Of a DNA stretch of 64,000 nucleotides, positions 44,339-52,302 are shown piece by piece. Position 1 is the first letter of the stretch. Each line of letters begins with the position of its first letter. Source of the stretch: Bradyrhizobium sp. CCBAU 051011 (lineage in GTDB: Bacteria > Pseudomonadota > Alphaproteobacteria > Rhizobiales > Xanthobacteraceae); NCBI RefSeq assembly GCF_009930815.1, contig NZ_CP022222.1, forward strand, positions 372,001-436,000, in the 5' to 3' direction. The translations under genes and the position numbers were made by a program. The notes beneath the pieces are model-generated. The model did not search any database. It was not told the DNA's origin and saw nothing but the letters and a program-made list of their open reading frames with translations.

Positions 44339-45909
44339 GGCCGTCCTCCCGCCTCACGCAAGGGACGTTCGTCGGAGCCGCTGTTGGCCTTGATCCATTC
44401 GTCGAGGGCTGCGATTTCGTCGGCCGACAGCCTCAAGCCGAGCTTGGACCTCCGCCACACCACGTCTTCGGCGCTGCAGGCCCATTCGTTCGAAATCAGA
44501 TAGCGGACCTCGCTTTCGGTCAGCGTAGCGCCAAACGACTGGCCGAGGTCGGCGAATGATTTCGCGTTGCCGAGCAATTTTGTCGCACGCGTGCCATAGG
44601 CATGCGCGAGCCGATTGGCGTGCGCCGGTTCGAGGAACGGATATTTCCGTGTCAGTTCCGCGGTCAGCGCAGCGACCGCCGAACCATCCATGTCGCCGCC
44701 GGGCAGCGGCGCCTTGCCGGTCCAACCTTCTTTGTCTTTCGCACTGTGCAGGTAGGGCGCGAGCCGCTCCAGCGCTTCTTCCGCCAGGCGCCGATAGGTC
44801 GTGATCTTGCCGCCATAGATCGACAGCAGCGGCGCGCCGCCCGGCGTGTCGAGTTCGAACACATAGTCGCGCGTCGCCGCCTTCGCTTCGCTGGCGCCGT
44901 CGTCGTAGAGCGGGCGCACGCCAGAATAGGTCCACACGACGTCGGCAGGCAGCACCGGCTTTTTCAGGTACTCGCTGGCCGACGCACAGAGATATTGAAT
45001 CTCCTCGGGACTCGCCTTCACCTTGCCCGGATCGCCGTCATAGTCCCGATCGGTGGTGCCGATCAGCGTGAAGTCGTCCTGATAAGGAATGACGAAGATG
45101 ATGCGGCCATCCGCATTCTGGAACATGTAAGCGCGGTCGTGATCGTAGAGCTTGCGCACCACGATGTGGGAGCCCTGCACCAGCCGCACCTTCGCGCGCG
45201 CGTTGACGCCTGAGCCCGACGAGAGCACCTGTTCGACCCATGGACCGCCGGCGTTGACCAGCGCGCGCGCCTGGATCGTGGTGCGCATACCGCTGATCGT
45301 GTTCTCGACGGTGAGGTGCCAGATGCCGTCGATTTGCCTGATCTCGACCGCGCGCGAGCGGGTGTGGATTTCTGCGCCGCGGTCCGCCGCATCCCGCGCA
45401 GTGAGCACGACGAGACGCGCGTCATCGACGAAGCAGTCGGAATATTCGAAACCGCGCCTGTAGCGGTTGGCGATCAAGGGTTTGCCCACTTCGTCATGGA
45501 CGAGATCGACCGAGCGTGTCGGCGGCAGCAGATGGCGGCCGCCAATATGGTCGTACAGGAACAACCCTAGCCTGAGCAGCCATGCCGGGCGCAAGCCGGA
45601 ATGGTGCGGCAAAACGAAACGCAACGGCCTGATGATGTGGGGCGCGATCTGCCAGAGAACTTCGCGCTCGATCAGCGCTTCGCGAACCAGACGGAATTCG
45701 TAATATTCGAGATAGCGCAGCCCGCCGTGCACCAATTTGGTCGACCAGGACGACGTTCCACTCGCCAAGTCATTCATTTCACAAAGGAAAACGGAATTGC
45801 CCCGGCCCACCGCGTCGCGCGCGATGCCGCAGCCATTAATACCGCCTCCGATAATGGCGAGGTCGAATATCCGATCCAACAGGCGCTTCCCCGGCGATCG
45901 CCTCTTCAC
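44335..45909 (-). CDS. glpD: Glycerol-3-phosphate dehydrogenase GlpD
   Basis: A 524-residue FAD enzyme. It has the dinucleotide site DLAIIGGGINGCGIARDAVGRG, then SGTSSWSTKLVHGGLRYLEYYEFRLVREAL, LVNAGGPWVEQVL, SHIVVRKLYDHDRAYMFQ, and the C-terminal DAO_C domain (VRYLISNEWACSAEDVVWRRSKLGLRL). It oxidises sn-glycerol-3-phosphate to DHAP at the membrane, feeding electrons to quinones. It is the first gene of the transport operon. The start could be slightly further in (TTG at DRIFDLAII), as the Shine-Dalgarno is modest. Confidence 0.93.
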   Translation of the reverse strand: MKRRSPGKRLLDRIFDLAIIGGGINGCGIARDAVGRGNSVFLCEMNDLASGTSSWSTKLVHGGLRYLEYYEFRLVREALIEREVLWQIAPHIIRPLRFVLPHHSGLRPAWLLRLGLFLYDHIGGRHLLPPTRSVDLVHDEVGKPLIANRYRRGFEYSDCFVDDARLVVLTARDAADRGAEIHTRSRAVEIRQIDGIWHLTVENTISGMRTTIQARALVNAGGPWVEQVLSSGSGVNARAKVRLVQGSHIVVRKLYDHDRAYMFQNADGRIIFVIPYQDDFTLIGTTDRDYDGDPGKVKASPEEIQYLCASASEYLKKPVLPADVVWTYSGVRPLYDDGASEAKAATRDYVFELDTPGGAPLLSIYGGKITTYRRLAEEALERLAPYLHSAKDKEGWTGKAPLPGGDMDGSAVAALTAELTRKYPFLEPAHANRLAHAYGTRATKLLGNAKSFADLGQSFGATLTESEVRYLISNEWACSAEDVVWRRSKLGLRLSADEIAALDEWIKANSGSDERPLREAGGRP

Positions 45910-45950
45910 TTCGGCGATTTTACTTTCGGATCTGAGTTAATCACAAACAA

Positions 45951-45977
45951 AAACGAAAGCAAGACGAAAGCGAAGTT
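45951..45977 (-). promoter_or_regulatory. Candidate GlpR operator
   Basis: CGAAAG occurs at 45954 and 45965, exactly 11 bases apart, with a further CGAAG at 45971. On the glpD-sense strand these are TTTCG repeats, the style of site bound by DeoR-family GlpR proteins. They lie 45-65 bases upstream of the glpD start in an AT-rich stretch. The assignment is inference. Confidence 0.4.
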
Positions 45978-46030
45978 AAGTGGAACCAGGCGTGGAGAAT
46001 CCGCTTCGAGAGAGTTGGATAGGCCGCGCT

Positions 46031-46186
46031 GCACCCTTCGAGACGTCGCTGCGCGGCTCCTCAGGATGAGGTCTTAGACTTCCCTGGTGCCAAGCAGGAG
46101 GCACAGCCTTCCTGAATGGAAGACCTTAGACCTTCATGGTGAGGAGCGCGGTGAAACCACGCGTCGCGAACCATGAGGCCCGGACG
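46031..46186. repeat. Long imperfect palindrome between glpR and glpD
   Basis: The left part (CACCCTTCGAGACG, GCGGCTCCTCAGGATGAGGT) and the right part (CTTCATGGTGAGGAGCGCG, CGCGAACCATGAGG) are diverged inverted copies around GGTGCCAAGCAGGAGGCA. It is another dispersed-repeat family, placed between the regulator gene and the operon promoter. Confidence 0.7.
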
Positions 46187-46197
46187 GGCGCGCTGCA

Positions 46198-47022
46198 CTA
46201 CTTCAACCGCACCACCGCGGCTGACTCGCCTGGCTCATCGATATCCGCCGCCGGTTTCTCCATCGCCTCGATCACCTCGATGCCGCGATGGTGGCAGATG
46301 TTGGCAAGTCCTGCCGGCAACGGCGCGTCGGTCACAAAAGTCTGGATCTGACTGAGATGGGCGATGCGCACCGGCGCGCTGCGGCGGAGTTTTGTCGAGT
46401 CCGCGACCAGCATGACGCTGCGGGCGTTGGCGATGATGGCCTGCGCCGCCTGCACCTCGCGATAGTCGAAGTCCAAGAGCGCGCCCTCTTCGTCGATCGC
46501 GGATGCGCCGATGATGGCGTAATCGACCTTGAACTGGCCGATCAGGCTGATCGCGGTCGAGCCGATCACCGCGCCGTCGGCGCGGCGCACCGCACCGCCC
46601 GCCACGATCACCTCGATGCGCGGATGCCGATAGAGCAGCATCGCGACGTTGAGATTGTTGGTGATGACAAGCAGGTCCTCATGCGAGGTCAGCGCGCTCG
46701 CAACTTCTTCGGTCGTGGTGCCGATGTTGATGAACAGCGAGCAGCCGTTCGGAATCCGCGACGCCGCGGCGATGCCGATCGCCCGCTTCTCCTCCGCTGC
46801 CACGAACCGCCGCGCCTCATAGGCGAGGTTTTCGACGCCGGAGGCGATGATCGCGCCGCCGTGGATACGGGTCAGCGAGCGCTGGTCGCAGAGGTCGTTG
46901 AGGTCCTTGCGGATGGTCTGCGCCGAGACCTCGAAGCGCTTGGCGAGGTCTTCCACCATCACCCGACCAAAGGCGCGGGCGATGTTCAGGATCTCAGTCT
47001 GGCGGTGGGACAGTCCGGCCAT
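46198..47022 (-). CDS. glpR: DeoR-family glycerol repressor GlpR
   Basis: The N-terminal winged helix is MAGLSHRQTEILNIARAFGRVMVEDLAKRFEVSAQTIRKDLNDLCDQRSLTRIHGGA. A DeoR sensor domain follows (SLFINIGTTTEEVASAL, LLVITNNLNVAML, GGAVRRADGAVIGSTAI). The sensor binds a phosphorylated metabolite, in this case most likely glycerol-3-phosphate. It lies upstream of glpD on the same strand, separated by 288 bp with a palindromic repeat and a candidate operator, so it is probably a separate transcript that represses the operon. Confidence 0.9.
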   Translation of the reverse strand: MAGLSHRQTEILNIARAFGRVMVEDLAKRFEVSAQTIRKDLNDLCDQRSLTRIHGGAIIASGVENLAYEARRFVAAEEKRAIGIAAASRIPNGCSLFINIGTTTEEVASALTSHEDLLVITNNLNVAMLLYRHPRIEVIVAGGAVRRADGAVIGSTAISLIGQFKVDYAIIGASAIDEEGALLDFDYREVQAAQAIIANARSVMLVADSTKLRRSAPVRIAHLSQIQTFVTDAPLPAGLANICHHRGIEVIEAMEKPAADIDEPGESAAVVRLK

Positions 47023-47247
47023 GGCGGCACCCTTGAGATACTTTGGGGCACGAGGACAGTTTGGGGCACAAAGTTGCCGTCATGGTGCGGCTGATTGGCG
47101 TCGCGGTCAACGAGGGAGATCGGCCGCACGGGCAGCCGACGGGCCGAAACAGGGAAACTGGTTAAGGCAAGCGAAGTAGTACGCGGCGCTCGACAAAACG
47201 ACAGATGGCTGAAAGAGTGCCGCACAACTCAAAAAATGGAGGAAACC

Positions 47248-47703
47248 ATGAAGATCGATCGGCGTCAGCTCGCCCTGCCCGTACTCGCACTTGGGCTGAC
47301 ACTTGGGCTCATGAGCGTCGTCCCCGCGTTTGCCGGTGCGGACGAGGATGCCATTGCGAAGAACGTCGAAGCCTTCCGTGCGGCGCAGGCCGCTGGCAAT
47401 GCCGAAGGGATCGCCTCACTCTGCGCCGAAGAACTTAGCTACAGCCACTCGAACGCCAAGGTCGACACCAAGGCGGCGCTTCTCGACGGCGTCGCCAAGG
47501 CCAACTACAAATGGACGTCGCTCGAATACAAGGATCCCACGATCCGCGTCGTCGGCCCGACCGCCATCGTGCGCTTCAACTTCGTCGGCGAGCAGGAGTT
47601 CACCGACGGCAAGAAGACGCCGCAGAACCTGCACATCCTGATGAACTGGCAGAAGCAGGGCAACGACTGGAAACTGCTATCGCGGGCGGCCACCAAACTC
47701 TGA
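47248..47703 (+). CDS. Secreted SnoaL/NTF2-like protein (DUF4440 type)
   Basis: The ATG at 47248 has a GGAGG Shine-Dalgarno; upstream methionines of the frame are rejected. A signal peptide (ending AFA|G, near 29) precedes an NTF2-like cone fold: AIAKNVEAFRAAQAAGNAEGIASLCAEELSYSHSNAKVDTKAALL, VGPTAIVRFNFVGEQEF and ILMNWQKQGNDWKLLSRAA. The Tyr-His-Asn cluster in the pocket could bind a small ligand. Periplasmic. Function unknown; the gene stands alone, divergent from glpR. Confidence 0.85.
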   Translation: MKIDRRQLALPVLALGLTLGLMSVVPAFAGADEDAIAKNVEAFRAAQAAGNAEGIASLCAEELSYSHSNAKVDTKAALLDGVAKANYKWTSLEYKDPTIRVVGPTAIVRFNFVGEQEFTDGKKTPQNLHILMNWQKQGNDWKLLSRAATKL

Positions 47704-47727
47704 CCTGCACACGACCGGCGCTGGCGG

Positions 47728-47916
47728 CTAAGCCGCCAGCATCATCCCGCTGGCGAGACGGCAGGCCGCGCGCTCGGCCTCCCGCGCGTTGCGAAAAATC
47801 TGACCTTCCAACTGGTTGAAGCGGTGCGAGGCGGCAAAGAACCGATAGCCTTCCGGCGCGCGCACGATGATCCCCGCCGGCTGCGAACCGACTTCGATGA
47901 TATAGGTGTCCGACAT
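47728..47916 (-). CDS. Small hypothetical protein, 62 aa
   Basis: It reads MSDTYIIEVGSQPAGIIVRAPEGYRFFAASHRFNQLEGQIFRNAREAERAACRL. There are two short strands, a FNxLEGQxF motif and a helix. It is the kind of compact soluble protein seen repeatedly in rhizobia. No signal, no metal motif. Function unknown. Confidence 0.7.
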   Translation of the reverse strand: MSDTYIIEVGSQPAGIIVRAPEGYRFFAASHRFNQLEGQIFRNAREAERAACRLASGMMLAA

Positions 47917-48058
47917 GACCCAGCCTCTGATTTCTTCCGGGCTTACAACGGGTTGCAGGGCTAATTGTTCCCCTTCACCGTTGCGTCGTGAGGTCGGTTT
48001 ATGTCAAAGCTGGGCGTGGAATACGCTGGCGAATCGCCAAAATGGCCGGAGAACTGAC

Positions 48059-48493
48059 ATGATGCCGAAATTCGCGCTCTCGATGCTGGTCGCTCTGGCG
48101 GTTTGCGCGCCGCTCCAGGAGGCGGCGGCGCAGGAAAGCACGCTCGGCGGCGCACTGTTCGGCGGCGCCGCGGGCGCGATCGTCGGCGGCGCGCTCGGCG
48201 GTGGCCGAGGCGCAGCGGTCGGCGCGATCGTGGGTGCCACGACGGGGGCCGCAATCGGCGCCCAGGGCGAGCCACGGCCCGGCGGTTATCGCTGGTATCA
48301 GGGCGGCTGCTATGTGGAGCAGCCCGGCGGCTGGCAGGCAGTTTCGCCGCGCTATTGCGGCGTCCAGGCACAATACGCACCGCCGCCGCCCCGCTATTAC
48401 GACGACACGCCGCGCTGCATGCGCTCGTCGACCTACGATCCGCGCCGCGGCACGTTCATCGGCCGCGACGGCTACGAGCGTCCCTGCCCGTAA
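48059..48493 (+). CDS. Glycine-zipper protein with BA14K-like C-terminus
   Basis: A GGAGA Shine-Dalgarno precedes the ATG at 48059. A signal peptide (ending AAA|Q near 25) is followed by a Gly/Ala zipper (about 30-70: GGALFGGAAGAIVGGALGGGRGAAVGAIVGATTGAAIG) that could insert into or span the outer membrane. A Tyr/Pro-rich linker and a C-terminal CMRSSTYDPRRGTFIGRDGYERPCP follow. That last part matches BA14K-type repeats known from Brucella/rhizobial surface antigens. A role in envelope structure is plausible. Confidence 0.8.
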   Translation: MMPKFALSMLVALAVCAPLQEAAAQESTLGGALFGGAAGAIVGGALGGGRGAAVGAIVGATTGAAIGAQGEPRPGGYRWYQGGCYVEQPGGWQAVSPRYCGVQAQYAPPPPRYYDDTPRCMRSSTYDPRRGTFIGRDGYERPCP

Positions 48494-48497
48494 GATT

Positions 48498-48926
48498 TTA
48501 GGTCTTAATCACGCCGTCCGCTCCAACCGGCTGCGGACGGCCGTTGTCGTCGATCGAGACGTAAGTGAAATTGCCGTCGGTCACCAGGATCTGTTGCAAC
48601 TCCTTGCGGCGCACGACCCACGCTTCGAGATGGATCGTGAGCGAGGTGCGCCCGACCCGCACCAGATTGGCGTAGACCGAAACGAGATCGCCGACATAGA
48701 CGGCTTTGCGAAAATTCATCGCCTCGATCGCCACCGTCACGGTGCGGGATTTGGCGATTTTGGAAGCAGCTACGCCGCCGCCGATATCCATCTGGCTGAG
48801 CAGCCAGCCGCCGAAGATATCGCCATTCGCATTGGTGTCAGCCGGCATCGCCAGCGTGCGGATGCAGAGCTCGCCGCGCGGCTCGGTTTCGGTGTCGGCC
48901 GGCGCGTGCACATGCGTCTCCGTCAC
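48498..48926 (-). CDS. Acyl-CoA thioesterase, hotdog fold (YciA-like)
   Basis: A single hotdog domain of 142 residues with PADTNANGDIFGGWLLSQMDIGGGVAASKIAK (the N-x-N-G-D-I-F-G-G-W signature with catalytic Asp), VTVAIEAMNFRKAVYVGDLVSVYA and TSLTIHLEAWVVRR. It hydrolyses acyl-CoA to free CoA and fatty acid. The start overlaps the stop of the FadB-type gene by four bases, so it is the last gene of the beta-oxidation operon and may relieve CoA trapping. Confidence 0.92.
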   Translation of the reverse strand: MTETHVHAPADTETEPRGELCIRTLAMPADTNANGDIFGGWLLSQMDIGGGVAASKIAKSRTVTVAIEAMNFRKAVYVGDLVSVYANLVRVGRTSLTIHLEAWVVRRKELQQILVTDGNFTYVSIDDNGRPQPVGADGVIKT

Positions 48927-51016
48927 TTGAACGTCTCCCAGCCGGCATCGGGCGTAAACCGGCCGCCGAATTTGTCGGTCAGCGCTTCCAGCGTCGAGAC
49001 CACGTTCTCCACGCCCCGGGTTCGCGCATAGTTCAAGGGACCGCCGCGGAACGGCGCGTAGCCGGTGCCGAAGATGACCGCGCCGTCGACGACGTCGGCG
49101 TTGTCGACGATGCCCTCGCGCAAGCAGGCGACGCAGACATTCGACATCGGCAGGATCAGCCTATCGATCATTTCCGCCGACGGCTCCGAGATCACGGACA
49201 TGCCGCCGGTGTCGGCCTTGCCGTCCTTCCAGGTATAAAAGCCCTTGCCGGTCTTGCGGCCGAGTTCGCCCTTGGCGACCTTTTCGCGCAGCCATGCCGG
49301 CGTCGGCGGCAGCATGTCGCCGAATTTCGAGCGCAGCATATCGCCGACGTCGAGGCAGATGTCGAGGCCGACCTGATCGGCCAGTTCGATCGGCCCCATC
49401 GGCATCCCGAACTTCTTGGCGGCGGCGTCGATCACCGTCTTGTCGATCTTTTCGTCCAGCATCACCATCGCTTCCAGCATGTAGGGCGTCAGCGCGCGGT
49501 TGACGAGGAAACCGGGCGAAGACTTCACCGGCAGCGGCAGGCGGTCGATGGCGCCGACAAAAGCCAGCGCCTCCTTCAGGAGTTGCGCATCGGTGCCGTC
49601 ATGGCTGACGACTTCGACGAGCTGCAGCCGCGAGACCGGATTGAAGAAGTGCAAGCCCAGCAGCCGCTCGGGCCTTTGCAGCGTGGTGCGCAGGTCCTGC
49701 AACGGGATGCTCGAGGTGTTGGTGGCGAGGATCGCGCCCGCTTTCATTCTCGGCTCGAGGCCGGCGTAGACCTTCTGCTTCAATTCAAGCTTTTCCGGCA
49801 CCGCCTCGATGATGAGATCGGCGTTCCGCACGCCTTCGGCCTGCATGTCCGGCATCAGCCGGTCCAGTGCATCGCGCACGGCCGTGCGCTTGCGCAGGAT
49901 CTTGCCGTAGAGATCGGCGGCGCGCTTGATCGCGCCCGCGATCGGTTCCGGCTTCATGTCGGCTAGCGTCACCCGCAAATCCTGCCCGGCGCACCAGGCG
50001 GCGATGTCGCCGCCCATGGCACCGGCGCCGATGACGTGAACGTGCTCGATCTTATTGCCGCTGCCGGCAAGCTTCTTCATCTGCTCGCGCAGGAAGAATA
50101 CGCGGATCAAGTTCTGCGCGGTCGGCGTCCCCATCAATCTGGCGAACGACGTCTTCTCCGCGCTCAGCATCGCCCGCCGGTCGCCGCCGTGCTTCTCCCA
50201 GAGATCGATCAGCGCATAAGGCGCGGGATAGTTCGCTTCCGGCGCAGCCTTGGCGGCCTCGCGGCGCATCCGTCCGGCGAGGAATCCCCTGACGGGGCCG
50301 AGGCTCAGAATAGTGTTGAGCGGCCCCGGCTGCGCGCGCTTCAGGCGGCCGGACACGGCGTCCTTCACCGCATTGCGAACATGCCGCTCCTGCGTCACGG
50401 CGTCGACCAACCCGAGCGACTTTGCCCGGCGCGCATCGATGGTCTTGCCGGTCAGCATCAGCGGCATCGCCTGCATCGGATTGACGAGCTGGGTGAAGCG
50501 CACAGTGCCGCCGAGGCCGGGATGCAGGCCGAGCATCACCTCGGGGAAACCGAACCGCGCGTCCTCGATCGCAATCCGCATCTGGCAAGCCAATGCCACC
50601 TCCAAGCCGCCGCCGAGGCAGAAGCCGTGAATCACGGCCACGCTCGGAACCCGCAAGGCTTCGAGGCGGTCGATCACCGCGTGCGCGCGGCCGATCTCGG
50701 TTTCGACTGCGGTTACGTCGGTCGCGCCGCGAAACGCGTTGACGTCGGCGCCGGCGATGAAGCCGGATTTCTTGGCGGAGCGGATCACGAGACCTGTGGG
50801 ACGCTGGCCTTCCAGCTCGGACAATATCTTGTCCAACTCTTCGAGCAGGTCAGCCGACAGTGTATTGGCGCTGGTGCCCTCGCGATCGAACAACAGCCAA
50901 GCGACGCCATCGGCATCGCGCGTCAGCTTGAAATTCCTGTACGGGCTGTCAGCGCTGGGCGTCGGCCCGAGTTCGAGCACGCGATCGCCGAGAACGTTCA
51001 TGATCTGGCTATCCAT
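48923..51016 (-). CDS. fadB: FadB/FadJ-type enoyl-CoA hydratase / 3-hydroxyacyl-CoA dehydrogenase
   Basis: The ATG at 51016 gives 697 residues. The N-terminal half is a crotonase (GFIAGADVNAFRGATD; FCLGGGLEVALACQMRIA; GFPEVMLGLHPGLGGTVR). The C-terminal half is an NAD-dependent dehydrogenase (VHVIGAGAMGGDIAAWCAGQ; LLGLHFFNPVSRLQLVEVV; SSPGFLVNRALTPYMLEA). It carries out two steps of fatty acid beta-oxidation. It starts three bases after the thiolase stop. FadB and FadJ cannot be told apart here; the symbol is given for function. Confidence 0.93.
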   Translation of the reverse strand: MDSQIMNVLGDRVLELGPTPSADSPYRNFKLTRDADGVAWLLFDREGTSANTLSADLLEELDKILSELEGQRPTGLVIRSAKKSGFIAGADVNAFRGATDVTAVETEIGRAHAVIDRLEALRVPSVAVIHGFCLGGGLEVALACQMRIAIEDARFGFPEVMLGLHPGLGGTVRFTQLVNPMQAMPLMLTGKTIDARRAKSLGLVDAVTQERHVRNAVKDAVSGRLKRAQPGPLNTILSLGPVRGFLAGRMRREAAKAAPEANYPAPYALIDLWEKHGGDRRAMLSAEKTSFARLMGTPTAQNLIRVFFLREQMKKLAGSGNKIEHVHVIGAGAMGGDIAAWCAGQDLRVTLADMKPEPIAGAIKRAADLYGKILRKRTAVRDALDRLMPDMQAEGVRNADLIIEAVPEKLELKQKVYAGLEPRMKAGAILATNTSSIPLQDLRTTLQRPERLLGLHFFNPVSRLQLVEVVSHDGTDAQLLKEALAFVGAIDRLPLPVKSSPGFLVNRALTPYMLEAMVMLDEKIDKTVIDAAAKKFGMPMGPIELADQVGLDICLDVGDMLRSKFGDMLPPTPAWLREKVAKGELGRKTGKGFYTWKDGKADTGGMSVISEPSAEMIDRLILPMSNVCVACLREGIVDNADVVDGAVIFGTGYAPFRGGPLNYARTRGVENVVSTLEALTDKFGGRFTPDAGWETFK

Positions 51017-51018
51017 GC

Positions 51019-52302
51019 TCACACCGTCTCTATCAGCATTGCGCCGCCCTGCCCGCCGCCGATACATTCGGTGGCGATGCCGCGCCTGGTGCCCAACCGT
51101 TTCATGGCATTGACGAGATGCAGCACGATGCGGTTGCCGCTACACCCCACCGGATGGCCGAGGCTGATCGCGCCGCCATCGACGTTCAATCTGGTCTGGT
51201 CGAGTTGACCCGCCGCGCCGTCGAGACCCAGAATCTCCTTGCAGAACTTCTCGTCGTTCCAGGCAGCAAGACAGCCCAGCACCTGCGTCGCAAACGCCTC
51301 GTTCAATTCCCAGGTCTCGATATCGGAAAGCGTCAGCTCGTTGCGCTTGAGAAGCTCGGTCGCCGACAGCACCGGGCCAAGGCCCATGATGCCGGGATCG
51401 AGCGCCGACCACTGGCTGTCGAGAATAACCGCCTTCGGCACCAGTCCGTGTTTCGCCACCGCCTCTTCGGACGCGAGGATCACCCAGGAGGCGCCGTCGG
51501 TGATTTGCGAGGAATTGCCGGCGGTGACCTTGCCCCAGGGACGTTCGAACACCGGCCTCAGCTTTGCCAGCGACTCCGGCGTCGAGTCCGGCCGCACGCC
51601 ATCGTCATGATCGTAGAACTTGCCGTCGCGCGCAAATGCGGTTTCGACCTCGCCCTTGAGCCAGCCTTCCGATTGCGCCTTCGCCAGCCGCCGGTGGCTT
51701 TCGGCGGCATAGGCGTCCGACTGCGCGCGGGTCACGCCGAACAAATGCCCGACCACTTCGGCGGTCTGGCCCATATTCAGTTCGGTGATAGGGTCGGTGA
51801 GCCCACGCTCGAGGCCGATGATCGGCTTGAAATAGCTCGGCTTCACCTTGAGCGCGGCCATGATCTTGGCGCCGATGCCCTTGGCTCCGGCAAGGCCTGC
51901 GAACCAGCGCACGCCCTGTTGCGGCCAGACCAGCGGGGCGTGGCTCAGCGCTTCGGCGCCGCCGGCAAGAATGAGGTCCGAGACGCCCTCGCGGATGTAG
52001 CGGTAAGCGGTATCGATCGACTGCATGCCGGAGCCGCAATTGATCTGCACGGTGAAGGCGACCATCTTCTCGCCCATGCCGAGCCGCAGCGCAGCGACGC
52101 GCGCGGGGTTCATCTCGTCGGCAATGACATTGACGCAGCCGAGGATGACCTGGTCGAAGGCGTCAGGCGCAAAGGGCTGCCGCGCCAGTAGCGGCCGGCC
52201 GCACTGTACTGCGAGATCGACCGGGGTGAACGGCCCGGGGCCGGAGCGTGCTTTCAGGAACGGCGTCCGGCTGCCGTCGACGATAAAAACCGGTCGCGCC
52301 AT
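51019..52302 (-). CDS. fadA: Acetyl-CoA C-acyltransferase (thiolase)
   Basis: A 427-residue thiolase: the nucleophile is in QINCGSGMQSID, followed by ELNEAFATQVLGCLAAW (catalytic His region variant), LGHPVGCSGNRIVLHL and the C-terminal CIGGGQGGAMLIE. It cleaves 3-ketoacyl-CoA in the last beta-oxidation step. Its start overlaps the FadE stop (TGATG) and the FadB-type gene follows at once. Whether it is the FadA or the FadI branch is unresolved. Confidence 0.92.
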   Translation of the reverse strand: MARPVFIVDGSRTPFLKARSGPGPFTPVDLAVQCGRPLLARQPFAPDAFDQVILGCVNVIADEMNPARVAALRLGMGEKMVAFTVQINCGSGMQSIDTAYRYIREGVSDLILAGGAEALSHAPLVWPQQGVRWFAGLAGAKGIGAKIMAALKVKPSYFKPIIGLERGLTDPITELNMGQTAEVVGHLFGVTRAQSDAYAAESHRRLAKAQSEGWLKGEVETAFARDGKFYDHDDGVRPDSTPESLAKLRPVFERPWGKVTAGNSSQITDGASWVILASEEAVAKHGLVPKAVILDSQWSALDPGIMGLGPVLSATELLKRNELTLSDIETWELNEAFATQVLGCLAAWNDEKFCKEILGLDGAAGQLDQTRLNVDGGAISLGHPVGCSGNRIVLHLVNAMKRLGTRRGIATECIGGGQGGAMLIETV